64,000 nucleotides of DNA from Betaproteobacteria bacterium (GTDB taxonomy: Bacteria > Pseudomonadota > Gammaproteobacteria > Burkholderiales > SG8-41): contig JANYDY010000016.1 in the NCBI GenBank assembly GCA_025363435.1, positions 1-64,000 of the forward strand, written 5' to 3'. The notes under the pieces are model-generated. The model ran no database searches. It worked only from the letters and a program-made list of their open reading frames with translations, and was not told where the DNA came from. Shown here in pieces: positions 48,579 through 58,203 of the stretch. The first letter of the stretch is position 1; every line of letters starts with the position of its first letter. A program made the translations under genes and the position numbers.

Positions 48579-51500
48579 CTAGCCGTAGAGAACCTTGACG
48601 TTGTCTTCGGAGAGCCACGCGCCGAGCGACTGCATCAGGTTGTCGTTGAGATTGATGCGCCAGTCGTCGCCCAACTGGATTTCGCAGCTCGCGGACTGAT
48701 TGTGATAAACCAGCGTGACCGGGCAGTTGCCGTTGCGGTACGGCGAAAGCAATTCTCTCAATTTGGATGCCGATGACTGGCCGTTACAGGTCAAACGCAC
48801 ACCGCGTGCAAATTTGGCGCGCGCCGCTTCGAGATCGTAGATTTTTTCGGCGGTGATGCGGGTGAAGGTCTCGCCCTCGTCGCCGCGCGTGATATTGCGC
48901 ACTTTGACTTCCATCACCAGCACCGCATCATCGACGACGATTTTACGGTACTGGTCGAAATTTTCGCCGTAGACCACGATCTCCTGCGTCGCGTTGCCGT
49001 CGGAAAGCGCGATGATCACCATGCGCGATGTCGCCGTTTTCATGAAACGCACCGACTCGACCACACCGGCGATCATCTGCACGGGCGCGCTGTTGCCGTA
49101 ACCCTGCGACGGTTGCAGACGATCGAGCGTGGTGCGCACAAACTGGCCGACCTCGTCTTTGTAGGCCGAAAACGGATGGCCTGACAGATAAAAACCCAGC
49201 GCGGTTTTTTCTTCGCGCAAAAACACGCGTCGATCCCACGGCGCCGCTTCGATCAGTTTCGGCCGCACCTGCGCGGATTCGTCAGCGCCGCCGAACAGGC
49301 TGACCTGCTGCGCATTGCGTTCGTTCTGCTCCGCTGCGCCCAGCGCGATGCCAACCGAGGCCAGCAGCCGCGCACGGTTATCGTCGATGGCGTCGAAGGC
49401 GCCGGCACGGATCAGCGCTTCAACCACGCGCCGGTTGACCAGACGCTTGTCGACACGTTCGCAGAAATCGAAGAGGTCGCGGAAAGCGCCGTCTTTCTCA
49501 CGCGCGGCGACGATCGAATTGATCGCCGACTCGCCGCCACCCTTCACCGCCCCAAGACCATAACGAATGGTTTTGACGTCGATCGGCACGAAACGGTATT
49601 CGCCGCTGTTGATATCGGGCGGCAGAATGTGCAAACGATTGGCCAGCGAGTCTTCGAAGAATTGCTTGACCTTGTCGGTGTCGTCCATCATTGCCGACAA
49701 GTTGGCCGCCATGAAGGCGGCCGGATGGTGCGCTTTATAGAAAGCGGTCTGAAACGCCACCAGCGCGTACGCCGCGGCGTGCGACTTGTTGAAACCGTAA
49801 CCGGCAAACTTTTCCATCAGGTCGAACAGTTCGTCGGCCTTGCCCTGCTTGAGTCCGTTTTTTCCCGCGCCCTCCTGGAAAATGGCGCGCTGCTCGGCCA
49901 TCTCCTCGGCCTTTTTCTTGCCCATCGCGCGGCGCAACAGATCGGCGCCGCCGAGACTGTAGCCGCCGAGAATCTGCGCCATCTGCATGACCTGTTCCTG
50001 ATAGACCATGATGCCGTAGGTCTCAGCGAGAATCGATTCGACGCGCGGTTCCGGATAATCGAAACGCTTGCCGTGTTTACGCGCGATGAAATCCGGAATC
50101 AGATCCATCGGGCCCGGACGGTAAAGCGCAACGAGCGCAATAATGTCCTCGAAGCGATCGGGCCGCGCCTGCTTCAACATGTCGCGCATGCCGCGCGATT
50201 CAAACTGGAACACCGCCGTCGTGTTCGCCGTCGAGAATATTTTGTACGACTCGACATCATCGAGCGGCAGCATTTCGAGCGGCGTGTCGTATGACGGATC
50301 GAGCCGCTTGATGTAGCGCAGCGTCCAGTCGAGTATCGTCAGTGTGGTAAGCCCGAGAAAGTCGAACTTGACCAGCCCCGCCGCCTCGACGTCGTCCTTG
50401 TCGAACTGACTGACCGCGCTGCTTGAACCTTCAGCCATGTAGAGAGGGCAGAATTCAGTCAGCTTGCCCGGCGCAATCAGCACACCGCCCGCGTGCATGC
50501 CGACGTTGCGCGTCAAACCTTCAAGCTGGCCACCGAGTTCCAGCAGGCGCGCCACTTCTTCCTCGTTTTTTTCGCGCTCGCGCAACTGCGGTTCCATGTC
50601 ACGCGCCATTTCAAGCGTAATCAGTTTGCCCGGCTGAAACGGAATCAGTTTGGCAATCTGGTCGCAGAAGGTATAACCGAGATCGAGCACGCGACCGACG
50701 TCGCGCACCACCGCCTTGGCAGCCATGGTGCCGAAGGTCGCGATCTGCGAGACGCTGTCAGCGCCGTATTTCTGCCGCACGTAATCGATCACGCGGTCGC
50801 GGCCGTCCTGACAGAAATCGATGTCGAAGTCGGGCATCGAGACGCGTTCGGGATTGAGGAAGCGCTCGAACAGCAGCTTGTAGCGCAACGGATCGAGATC
50901 GGTAATGCCGAGACTGTAGGCAACCAGCGAACCGGCCCCCGAACCGCGTCCCGGCCCCACCGGCACGCCGTTGTTCTTCGCCCAATTGATGAAATCGGCG
51001 ACGATCAGGAAGTAACCGGGGAAACCCATCTGAATGATGGTCTTGATTTCAAATTCAAGCCGGTCCGCGTATTCGGCAGTGCGCGCCGCACGCGCATCCG
51101 CGTCGGGATAGAGCTGCGCGAGGCGTTCCTGCAAACCTTCATTGGCGCGCTCGCGCAGATAATCATCCAGCGTCTTGCCGGCGGGCACGGGAAACAGCGG
51201 CAGGCGGCTCTTACCCAATTCAATCGAGAGGTTGCAGCGCCGCGCAATTTCAAACGTATTGGCCAGCGCCTGCGGAATATCGGCGAACAGCTCGGCCATC
51301 TCCGCCTGCGTTTTGAAATACTGGTCGGGGCTGAAGCTGCGCGGGCGCCGCTGGTCGGCGAGCATTTGCCCTTCAGCGATGCAGACACGCGCTTCGTGTG
51401 CAGTGAATTCATCGGGCTTGATGAACTGCACGGCGTGCGTCGCCGCCACCGGCAGCTTGAGGTCGGAGGCCAGCTGCAGTGTCTGCTGCACACAGTTCTC

Positions 51501-52052
51501 GACTGCTGCGGCATTACCGGCGAGTTGCGGCAGGCGCTGCAATTCGAGGTAATAACGCTGCGGCAGCACCTTTGCCCAGGCGCGCGCAAACTGCTGCGCC
51601 TGTTTTTGATTACCGGCGGCGAGCGCCATGCCGACGTCGCCATGATGCGCGCCCGACAGCGCAATCAGACCGTCGCCGGCCGCTTCGGCAAACCACTCGC
51701 GTTTGATTTCCGGGCGGCCGCGGTATTGATTGACGCGATAGGCCTGCGTAATCAGTTCGCACAGATTGCGATAGCCGGCGCGCGACTGGCACAGCAGTAA
51801 AAGGCGGTGCGGCTTGTCGCGGTCGGTTTCGTTTTCGATCCAGACGTCGCAACCGATGACGGGCTTGATGCCTTTGCTGCGCGCCGCGAGGTAAAACTTG
51901 ACCATACCGAACACATTGGCGAGATCGGTCAGCGCCAGCGCCGGCATGCCATCGGCCGCCGCCGCCGCAACCGCATCATCGATACGCGCGATACCGTCGG
52001 TAATCGAGTATTCGCTGTGTAACCGAAGATGAACGAACGGCGGCGTGGACAT
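48579..52052 (-). CDS. dnaE: DNA polymerase III alpha subunit
   Basis: Replicative polymerase of 1157 residues, the normal DnaE length. An N-terminal PHP domain starts at HLRLHSEYSITDG. The polymerase catalytic Asp residues are in MPDFDIDFCQDGR, with GPGRGSGAGSLVAYSLGI in the palm. The fingers follow (EQVMQMAQILGGYSLGGADLLRRAMGKKK), then the helix-hairpin-helix, the OB fold (about 990-1070) and a C-terminal tau-binding part. The 231 bases between dnaE and the next, divergent gene contain a TTGACA at 52195 on the plus strand but no clear -10. Confidence 0.97.
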   Translation of the reverse strand: MSTPPFVHLRLHSEYSITDGIARIDDAVAAAAADGMPALALTDLANVFGMVKFYLAARSKGIKPVIGCDVWIENETDRDKPHRLLLLCQSRAGYRNLCELITQAYRVNQYRGRPEIKREWFAEAAGDGLIALSGAHHGDVGMALAAGNQKQAQQFARAWAKVLPQRYYLELQRLPQLAGNAAAVENCVQQTLQLASDLKLPVAATHAVQFIKPDEFTAHEARVCIAEGQMLADQRRPRSFSPDQYFKTQAEMAELFADIPQALANTFEIARRCNLSIELGKSRLPLFPVPAGKTLDDYLRERANEGLQERLAQLYPDADARAARTAEYADRLEFEIKTIIQMGFPGYFLIVADFINWAKNNGVPVGPGRGSGAGSLVAYSLGITDLDPLRYKLLFERFLNPERVSMPDFDIDFCQDGRDRVIDYVRQKYGADSVSQIATFGTMAAKAVVRDVGRVLDLGYTFCDQIAKLIPFQPGKLITLEMARDMEPQLREREKNEEEVARLLELGGQLEGLTRNVGMHAGGVLIAPGKLTEFCPLYMAEGSSSAVSQFDKDDVEAAGLVKFDFLGLTTLTILDWTLRYIKRLDPSYDTPLEMLPLDDVESYKIFSTANTTAVFQFESRGMRDMLKQARPDRFEDIIALVALYRPGPMDLIPDFIARKHGKRFDYPEPRVESILAETYGIMVYQEQVMQMAQILGGYSLGGADLLRRAMGKKKAEEMAEQRAIFQEGAGKNGLKQGKADELFDLMEKFAGYGFNKSHAAAYALVAFQTAFYKAHHPAAFMAANLSAMMDDTDKVKQFFEDSLANRLHILPPDINSGEYRFVPIDVKTIRYGLGAVKGGGESAINSIVAAREKDGAFRDLFDFCERVDKRLVNRRVVEALIRAGAFDAIDDNRARLLASVGIALGAAEQNERNAQQVSLFGGADESAQVRPKLIEAAPWDRRVFLREEKTALGFYLSGHPFSAYKDEVGQFVRTTLDRLQPSQGYGNSAPVQMIAGVVESVRFMKTATSRMVIIALSDGNATQEIVVYGENFDQYRKIVVDDAVLVMEVKVRNITRGDEGETFTRITAEKIYDLEAARAKFARGVRLTCNGQSSASKLRELLSPYRNGNCPVTLVYHNQSASCEIQLGDDWRINLNDNLMQSLGAWLSEDNVKVLYG

Positions 52053-52283
52053 GCGGCCATTTTAGCTTGTCCGTCGCAACTTGAGTACGCCGGCGGCGCG
52101 TCGTACAAGTGCCTGATTGGTCAACGACTGTTATCGCAGCGCGTTAATGTTCAGACCGGCAGCGCGCTGCGCCGTGCCAGCGGCGGCCACCGGCTTGACA
52201 GGTTTGCTGTTCACGCTCAGATTCCAATATTCCCCGGCGACGGCAACGGGTCACCGGCAAACTGACGACTGGAGTCATCTACC

Positions 52284-52733
52284 ATGCGCACCATGCGGCT
52301 CGCACTCATCCTCCTGCTCCCGGCGTTCTGCGCGGGCGCGCAGGCGCAGGCCATTTATCGTTCCGTGATGCCGGACGGCAAGATCGTCTTCGGCGACAAG
52401 CCCGCCCCCGGCGCCAAGGAATCAAAACCCGTCGTGCTGCGCCCGTCGAATGTTGCCACGCCGGGGCCGACTTCCGGCACCGGCGCCACGCCACGCCAGC
52501 AGACGCTCGACGGCGCCAGCAACGACGCCAATGCAGCGCAGCAGAATCTCGAGCGCGCACGTGCTGCGCTTGAAGCGGGGCGTGAACCCGGGCCGGACGA
52601 ACGTATCGGCACCAAATCCGGCACGCGCACCACTGAAGGCTACGACACGCGCGTCAAAGGGCTCGAACAGGAAGTTTCCAACGCGCAAAAACAGCTCGAA
52701 GAAGCGCAATCGAAGCGCAACGACGCGCGCTGA
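52284..52733 (+). CDS. Exported DUF4124-domain protein
   Basis: Protein of 149 residues with a signal peptide ending near AQAQ (residue 22). A short DUF4124 domain follows (IYRSVMPDGKIVFGDKP, residues 24-40), then a Pro/Ser/Thr-rich linker and a C-terminal coiled coil (about 80-149; EQEVSNAQKQLEEAQSK). DUF4124 proteins are periplasmic and uncharacterised, common in beta- and gammaproteobacteria. GGAG lies ten bases before the ATG. A GC-rich hairpin follows the stop. Confidence 0.85.
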   Translation: MRTMRLALILLLPAFCAGAQAQAIYRSVMPDGKIVFGDKPAPGAKESKPVVLRPSNVATPGPTSGTGATPRQQTLDGASNDANAAQQNLERARAALEAGREPGPDERIGTKSGTRTTEGYDTRVKGLEQEVSNAQKQLEEAQSKRNDAR

Positions 52734-52744
52734 ACAAAAACGCT

Positions 52745-52763
52745 GCGGCGCAAGGCGCGCCGC
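52745..52763 (+). terminator. Probable terminator after DUF4124 gene
   Basis: GCGGCGC (52745-52751), loop AAGGC, GCGCCGC (52757-52763), then CATTTAATT. A second perfect 8-bp palindrome lies at 52834-52853 in the same gap, of unknown role. Confidence 0.5.
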
Positions 52764-52890
52764 CATTTAATTCACACAGAATTCGTATCGGCGCCGGCTT
52801 GTTCAGTCGCACGCTGACGCGCCACGCATACAAAAATTGCGCAGTCGCAATTTCTGCATCTGACTCCAGAATCCCGAACCGGCTCTGCGC

Positions 52891-53802
52891 ATGAAATTTT
52901 CATCTCCCCATCACCGCACTGTGCCCGCGATGTGCGCCTTGTGGTTCATCTGGTCGTACAACTGGATCGTTGTCAAAGAGGGGCTGCGTTTCGCCGGCCC
53001 CTTCGACTATTCGGCGCTGCGCTGCATTTTCGGCGCCGTCGTCATGTTCGGTGTGCTGAAAATCATGAAAAAGCCATTGGCGCCGCCACCGCTCGGCCGC
53101 ACCTTCATGCTGGGCCTTTTCCAGACCACCGGATTCCTGTGCTTCTCAAGCTGGGCGCTGGTCGAAGGCGCCGTCGGCAAATCCGCAGTATTGATTTATA
53201 CCTTTCCGTTCTGGACGCTGCTGTTCGCATGGATCGCGCTCGGTGAGCGCATCCGCGGGCTGCAATGGTTCGCCGTCACGCTGGCGGCAGCGGGCCTCAC
53301 ACTGGTGCTCGAGCCATGGGATCTTGCCGGTAGCCTGACGAGTCGCATACTCGCCGTGCTCGCCGGCGTAAGCTGGGCCATCAGCACCGTCATCGCCAAA
53401 GACTGGCGCAGCCGCGGCAACTTTGATTTGCTCAGCGTGACCACCTGGCAGATGCTGTTCGGCGGCATCATTTGCTGCGTCATTGCGGCAGCAGTACCAT
53501 CGCGGGCGATCGAATGGAACGGTTATTTCATTCTGTTGATCGCAGCCAGCGGCATCGTTGCCACTGCATTGGGCTGGCTGCTGTGACTGTATATTCTCAA
53601 GCAGTTGTCGGCCGGCGTCGCCGGTCTGGGCATGATGGCAGTGCCGGCGTTGGGCGTGCTGTTTTCGCGCCTGCATTACGGCGAAAGCTTCGAGCGCATC
53701 GAAATCGCCGGCATGCTGCTGCTCGGCGCCAGCCTGGTGCTGCTGTCGTGGCTGAACATGCGCGCCCAATCCGCGGCGACGCCGCTGCTGGCGCAGGAGT
53801 AA
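52891..53802 (+). pseudogene. EamA-family (DMT) transporter broken by in-frame TGA
   Basis: Ten-helix drug/metabolite transporter with two EamA repeats. Codon-by-codon reading shows TGA at 53584-53586 after ATALGWLL. The same frame continues without shift into LYILKQLSAGVAGLGMMAVPALGVLFSRLHYGE and ends at TAA 53800-53802. Relatives have Trp at this position (LLW-hydrophobic-YALRRLSAG), so one TGG to TGA change explains the break. The last two helices (about 72 residues) are cut off. It may be a recent nonsense mutation, a sequence error, or read-through. The N-terminal half is otherwise intact. Confidence 0.88.
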
Positions 53803-53843
53803 GGGCAGGATTCGGGATTCAGTATTGAGGGTTCAGTAAAAAC

Positions 53844-54707
53844 ATGAAACCAAGTACTTCGCAGTTTCACCACATCCGCAATCTGCGTTATCACCTGCGC
53901 TGCTGGGGCAATGCGAACGCGCCGAAGATTTTCCTGCTGCATGGTTGGATGGATGTTTCGGCGTCGTTTCAGTTTCTGGTCGATAGCTTCGCGCGCGATT
54001 GGTGTGTCATCGCGCCGGACTGGCGTGGCTTCGGCCTCACTGAATGGGCGCGCGACGGCTACTGGTTTCCCGACTACTACGCCGACCTCGATGCAATACT
54101 GAATATTTACCAGCCCGATGCGCCGGTGAATCTGATCGGCCACAGCATGGGCGGCAACGTCGCCTGCACTTACGCCGGCGTGCGACCGCAGCGCGTGGCA
54201 AAACTGATTTCGCTTGAAGGCTTCGGTGCTTCGCGCACGGCGCCCTCGGAGGCACCGAAGCGTTACGCGCGCTGGCTCGAACAACTGGCTGCGCCGCCGG
54301 CATTCAAACCATACGCATCGTTCGATGCAGTCGCCGCACGCATGCAAAAAAGCAATCCGCGCCTGACCACGGCGCGCGCGCAATTTCTGGCGCAACACTG
54401 GGCGCAGCAAAACGCCGCCGGTGAAGTCGTGCTGCGCAGCGACCCCGCGCACAAAATCGTCAATCCGGTATTGAGCCGCATCGAAGAACTGCTGGCCTGC
54501 TGGCGCCGGACAACCGCACCGGTCTTATGGTTACGCGGCGACGCGTCCAGCGCACCCGGATGGCGCAGCGATGACACCTCGCAATTCGACGAGCGCAAAG
54601 CGGCGTTTACCCACCTGACCGAAAGCGTGATTGCCGATTGCGGCCATATGCTGCACCACGACCAGCCACAGAAAATGGCCTCCGCTATTGAAGATTTCCT
54701 GCGTTAG
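53844..54707 (+). CDS. Alpha/beta hydrolase
   Basis: Soluble hydrolase of 287 residues. The oxyanion motif HGWMD (residues 33-37), the nucleophile elbow GHSMGG with S101 and the late catalytic histidine in DCGHMLHHD are all present. IAPDWRGFGLTEWA is the usual strand before the acid region. The substrate is not predictable; members include esterases, C-C bond hydrolases and dehalogenases. It follows the broken EamA gene by 41 bases. Confidence 0.9.
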   Translation: MKPSTSQFHHIRNLRYHLRCWGNANAPKIFLLHGWMDVSASFQFLVDSFARDWCVIAPDWRGFGLTEWARDGYWFPDYYADLDAILNIYQPDAPVNLIGHSMGGNVACTYAGVRPQRVAKLISLEGFGASRTAPSEAPKRYARWLEQLAAPPAFKPYASFDAVAARMQKSNPRLTTARAQFLAQHWAQQNAAGEVVLRSDPAHKIVNPVLSRIEELLACWRRTTAPVLWLRGDASSAPGWRSDDTSQFDERKAAFTHLTESVIADCGHMLHHDQPQKMASAIEDFLR

Positions 54708-54842
54708 ATCAAATATATTTGGTTCTGCAGGAAGACTGCATGTAGATTTGGCGGTAGAGTAGATACCGTTTGTAGGTCCGGTTCAAACAGGATCGGCAAA
54801 AAGTTCCGTCAACGACGGACACCCTGACTGGAGGAAGTGAAA

Positions 54843-55817
54843 ATGAAATCGCAACTCTCGCGTCTTGCATTCGCCGGTTTATTGACTGCCGCATCACTTG
54901 CCGGCGCGCAGGACTACCCAACCAAAGCCGTCAACGTCATCGTGCCGTTCGCCGCCGGCGGACCGACCGACACGCTGGGACGCAATCTCGGCGTCGCACT
55001 GACCGCGCCGATGAAACAGCAGATCATTATTGAAAACGCCGGCGGTGCCGGCGGCACCATTGGCATCAACAAAGTCGCCAAGGCAAAACCGGACGGCTAC
55101 ACGCTGCTGCTGATGCATATCGGCATGTCTACCGCGCCGTCGCTCTATCGCAAGCTGCCGTACGACACCATGAATGATTTCGAATTCATAGGCCAAGTTG
55201 CCGACGTGCCAATGACGCTGATTGCGAAAACCGCATTACCGCCGGATAACCTGAAAGACCTGATCAAGTATGTGCAGGCAAACAAGGCGACCATCAACCT
55301 CGCCAATGCCGGCATCGGCGCGGCCTCGCATCTGTGCGGTCTGTTGTTTACCTCGGCGATCAAGACCGATCTGACCACCATCCCGTTTACTGGCACCGCG
55401 CCGGCGATGACCGCGCTGATGGGCGGCCAGGTTGATCTCATGTGCGATCAGACGACGAACACGACGCAACAAATCAAATCGGGCAAGGTCAAGGTCTACG
55501 GCGTCACTACCAAAGCGCGAGTGGCGTCACTGCAATTCGTGCCGACGCTGAGCGAAGCCGGCCTGCCGAATTTCGAAGTCGCGGTCTGGCACGGTCTCTA
55601 CGCACCGAAGGGCACGCCAAAACCGGTCATCGACAAACTGGTTGCATCACTGCAGACCGCGGTGCAGGACGCCACGTTCAAGTCACGCCTCAACGAACTC
55701 GGTGCGCAGGTAGTGTCGAAAGAAAAAGCCACGCCCGACTCGTTGCGCACCCATCTGCAGGCAGAAATCAACAAGTGGGCGCCTATCATCAAGGCGGCCG
55801 GGATCTACGCAGACTGA
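54843..55817 (+). CDS. Bug-family periplasmic binding protein (second copy)
   Basis: Secreted binding protein of 324 residues with a signal peptide ending near AGAQ (residue 22). TctC/Bug hallmarks are YPTKAVNVIVPFAAGGPTDT, IENAGGAGGTIG and AKPDGYTLL, with the VPFTGTAPA-type segment further on. Start ATG 54843 has GGAGG eight bases upstream; a GTG six bases earlier is too close to it. No membrane partners are encoded nearby. The convergent cupin and dehydrogenase pair may concern the same substrate, but this is only positional. Confidence 0.92.
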   Translation: MKSQLSRLAFAGLLTAASLAGAQDYPTKAVNVIVPFAAGGPTDTLGRNLGVALTAPMKQQIIIENAGGAGGTIGINKVAKAKPDGYTLLLMHIGMSTAPSLYRKLPYDTMNDFEFIGQVADVPMTLIAKTALPPDNLKDLIKYVQANKATINLANAGIGAASHLCGLLFTSAIKTDLTTIPFTGTAPAMTALMGGQVDLMCDQTTNTTQQIKSGKVKVYGVTTKARVASLQFVPTLSEAGLPNFEVAVWHGLYAPKGTPKPVIDKLVASLQTAVQDATFKSRLNELGAQVVSKEKATPDSLRTHLQAEINKWAPIIKAAGIYAD

Positions 55818-55842
55818 GACGCTGCCTGAAACACCGGCTGCG

Positions 55843-56223
55843 CTAAAGCAGTTCGGTGTCGTCGTGCGCGTAGGCCGGCGCGCATGCGCAGAGTATTTTC
55901 AGCTGCACGGCACCGGTATTTGAGATGCAATGCGGCGTGCCCGGCGCGATGCAAACGGTGTCGCCGACGCTTACCGCAAACTGTCTGTCGCCAAGCGTCA
56001 TCAGCCCCGCCCCCGCAGTGATGTGATAAATCTCTTCGGTCAGGCGATGGCGGTGTAACACCGTTTGCGCGCAGGGTTCGACAATCGCCTCGGCAAAACT
56101 CTGATTTTGGTTGCCGTGCTGCGACGGATGCATCAACTCGCGTATGGTTGAACCGTCTTTGGTGACATAAGCCGCGACCGCGCCATAAGCGGTTTTCATC
56201 GCACCGTCCGTCGCGTCGGTCAT
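55843..56223 (-). CDS. Small cupin-domain protein
   Basis: Single-domain cupin of 126 residues. Cupin motif 1 is LHRHRLTEEIYHITAGAG, giving the H-x-H...E metal site; motif 2 is PGTPHCISNTG. Members bind metal and act as dioxygenases, isomerases or sensors; this one is too short for an obvious enzymatic call. Its ATG overlaps the stop of the dehydrogenase gene (ATGA), so the two are expressed together and probably work on one pathway. Confidence 0.88.
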   Translation of the reverse strand: MTDATDGAMKTAYGAVAAYVTKDGSTIRELMHPSQHGNQNQSFAEAIVEPCAQTVLHRHRLTEEIYHITAGAGLMTLGDRQFAVSVGDTVCIAPGTPHCISNTGAVQLKILCACAPAYAHDDTELL

Positions 56224-57095
56224 GAAAGTCCGGCGCGTTCGGCGATGTAATCCGCCAGTGACGCCCAATCCTTGTCGCCGAGACCGCGATTCAACGCCCC
56301 CAGATGCTGTTCGCGGATAACGCCGGCGAGCGGCAGCGGCACTTGTGTTTCGCCGCCGGCGGCCAGCGCGAGCTCGACGTCTTTCAAACCGAGCCGCAGC
56401 GTGAATGACGCATTATCGAAATTGCGCTCGACCATCAGCTTGCCGTAATTGCGATAAGACGTGCCGGAAAACGAAGTGGTGGTTACCAGTTCGTAAAACG
56501 CTTTGACATCAACACCGGATTTGCGCACCAGCGCGAAAGCCTCGCCCATGCTTTCTACCGCCGCCGCCAGCATGTAGTTGCGCGCGATCTTCACGATATT
56601 GGCGGTGGCAGGTTCGTCGCCGGCAATAAAAACGTGTTTTCCCATTGCAGCGAACAGGGGCTCGCAGCGCATGAGCGCCGCCGGCGCACCGCCGGCAATA
56701 ATATCGAGCTGCCCCTTTTCCGCTGCCGCCGGGCGCCCGAACACCGGTGCGGCAACATAATCGCTACCCGCCTCGCGATGCAACTGCGTCAGCCGTTTGG
56801 CCATGTGCAAACTCACGGTCGCCATATTCACATGCAGACTGCCGGCTTGCATGCCCGCAATCAGACCCGGCGCTATGCACATCGACTCAACTGCGGCGTC
56901 GTCAGCGAGCATCGAAATGATGACTTCAGTGTCGAGCAATTCCAGCGGCGCAGCGGCGACGCGTGCACCGCGTAACTGCAATGGCGCGGCGGCAGCCGCG
57001 GTGCGGTTATAGACCAGCAACTCGTGGCCGCCATCGAGCAACCGGCCCGCCATGCCGCGCCCCATCTGCCCGAGCCCCATGAATCCGACTTTCAT
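56220..57095 (-). CDS. NAD(P)-dependent beta-hydroxyacid dehydrogenase
   Basis: Dehydrogenase of 291 residues in the 3-hydroxyisobutyrate/tartronate-semialdehyde reductase family. The N-terminal dinucleotide loop is MKVGFMGLGQMGRGMAG, and the expected catalytic Lys is in NIVKIARNYM (about residue 170). The substrate loop near residues 115-125 reads VAAPVFGRPAAAE, where family members often have D-A-P-V-S-G, so the substrate may differ. It is translationally coupled to the cupin gene. Confidence 0.9.
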   Translation of the reverse strand: MKVGFMGLGQMGRGMAGRLLDGGHELLVYNRTAAAAAPLQLRGARVAAAPLELLDTEVIISMLADDAAVESMCIAPGLIAGMQAGSLHVNMATVSLHMAKRLTQLHREAGSDYVAAPVFGRPAAAEKGQLDIIAGGAPAALMRCEPLFAAMGKHVFIAGDEPATANIVKIARNYMLAAAVESMGEAFALVRKSGVDVKAFYELVTTTSFSGTSYRNYGKLMVERNFDNASFTLRLGLKDVELALAAGGETQVPLPLAGVIREQHLGALNRGLGDKDWASLADYIAERAGLS

Positions 57096-57251
57096 TGCCG
57101 CACGCCCCCGCAGGTTTATATCGATCAAATGTTAGCACCTCCACTGCTGCATCCGCGCAGGCATCCGCCTCGCGCTGCATCGCTGGACAAGCCCATGTTC
57201 CCGCGCTAGATTGACACGATTGCCGCCCAGGCCACTCTTCAGGAGACGCAA

Positions 57252-58139
57252 ATGCGCAGATTTATCACTACCATAATCACCGCCGCGCTACTCGGCGGCC
57301 CGGTCGCCGCGCAGGACCTCGGCGGCACGCTGAAAAAGATCAAGGACACCGGCACCATTACGCTGGGACATCGCGAATCTTCCATCCCCTTTTCCTATCT
57401 CGACGACAAGCAGCAGCCGATCGGCTACGCGCTCGACCTGTGCATGAAAATCGTCGATGCAGTGAAAACCGAGCTGAAAATACCCAATCTCAAAGTCACG
57501 CTGCAACCGGTGACCTCGAGCAACCGTATCCCGCTGCTGCAAAACGGCACTATCGATCTCGAATGCGGCTCAACCACCAATTCGGTGGCGCGCCAGGAGC
57601 AGGTGTCGTTCGGGCCGACCTATTTCGTCATCAATGTCAGCGCAGCGGTAAAAAAAAGCTCCAGCGTCAACACGATCGCCGACCTCGACGGCAAAACGGT
57701 TTCGACAACCTCGGGCACTACCTCGGTGCCGCTGATCAAGTCGTATGAGAAAGCCAAGGGCGTAGACGTCAAGGAAATTTACGGTAAGGACCACGCCGAA
57801 TCATTTCTGCTGCTCGCCGACGACCGTGCCGCGGCCTTTATCATGGACGACATCCTGCTCGCCGGCCAGATTGCCAATGCGCGCAATCCCGCCGACTATC
57901 GCATCCTGCCCGAATCGCTGCGACAGGAGCCTTACAGCATGATGCTACGCAAAGGTGATGCGCCGTTCAAGGCGCTGGTCGATCGCGCCGTCGGCGCCGT
58001 GATGAAATCGGGCGAGATCGAAAAAATCTATGCGAAGTGGTTTACCGCACCGATTGCACCAAAAGGCGTCAATCTCAACTTTCCTATGACACCGGTGATA
58101 CGCGACGCCTTCAAGAACCCGAACGACAAGGGCGTCTAA
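57252..58139 (+). CDS. gltI: Glutamate/aspartate-type ABC importer binding protein
   Basis: Periplasmic amino-acid-binding protein of 295 residues. A signal peptide ends near VAAQ (residue 21), followed by GTLKKIKDTGTITLGHRESSIPFSYLD as in GltI. TTSGTTSVPLIKSYEK and DDRAAAFIMDDILLAG are typical of the acidic-amino-acid branch. It heads the gltIJKL set, and AGGAG seven bases upstream supports the start. A terminator-like hairpin follows immediately, which could make this subunit more abundant than the membrane parts. Confidence 0.92.
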   Translation: MRRFITTIITAALLGGPVAAQDLGGTLKKIKDTGTITLGHRESSIPFSYLDDKQQPIGYALDLCMKIVDAVKTELKIPNLKVTLQPVTSSNRIPLLQNGTIDLECGSTTNSVARQEQVSFGPTYFVINVSAAVKKSSSVNTIADLDGKTVSTTSGTTSVPLIKSYEKAKGVDVKEIYGKDHAESFLLLADDRAAAFIMDDILLAGQIANARNPADYRILPESLRQEPYSMMLRKGDAPFKALVDRAVGAVMKSGEIEKIYAKWFTAPIAPKGVNLNFPMTPVIRDAFKNPNDKGV

Positions 58140-58156
58140 GCTTTATTTTCCGAATG

Positions 58157-58190
58157 AGCCGGACCGCTGAAAAAACGGTCCGGCTTTTTT
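58157..58190 (+). terminator. Intra-operon terminator between gltI and gltJ
   Basis: AGCCGGACCG (58157-58166), 9-base loop, CGGTCCGGCT (58176-58185), then TTTTT. A perfect 10-bp stem in the 64-base gap. Partial termination here would attenuate the permease and ATPase genes relative to gltI. Confidence 0.88.
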
Positions 58191-58203
58191 ATTTCAGGGA
58201 TCG

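Noticed and set aside
53605..53802. Separate small membrane protein after the EamA gene
   Set aside because: It is the continuation of the EamA reading frame past the in-frame TGA, not an independent gene.
54750..54810. tRNA-like stretch with GGTTCAAA
   Set aside because: The T-arm stem does not pair and no acceptor or anticodon stem can be drawn.
57211..57238. TTGACA before gltI as a promoter
   Set aside because: The -35 box is good, but no -10-like hexamer occurs 16-18 bases downstream.
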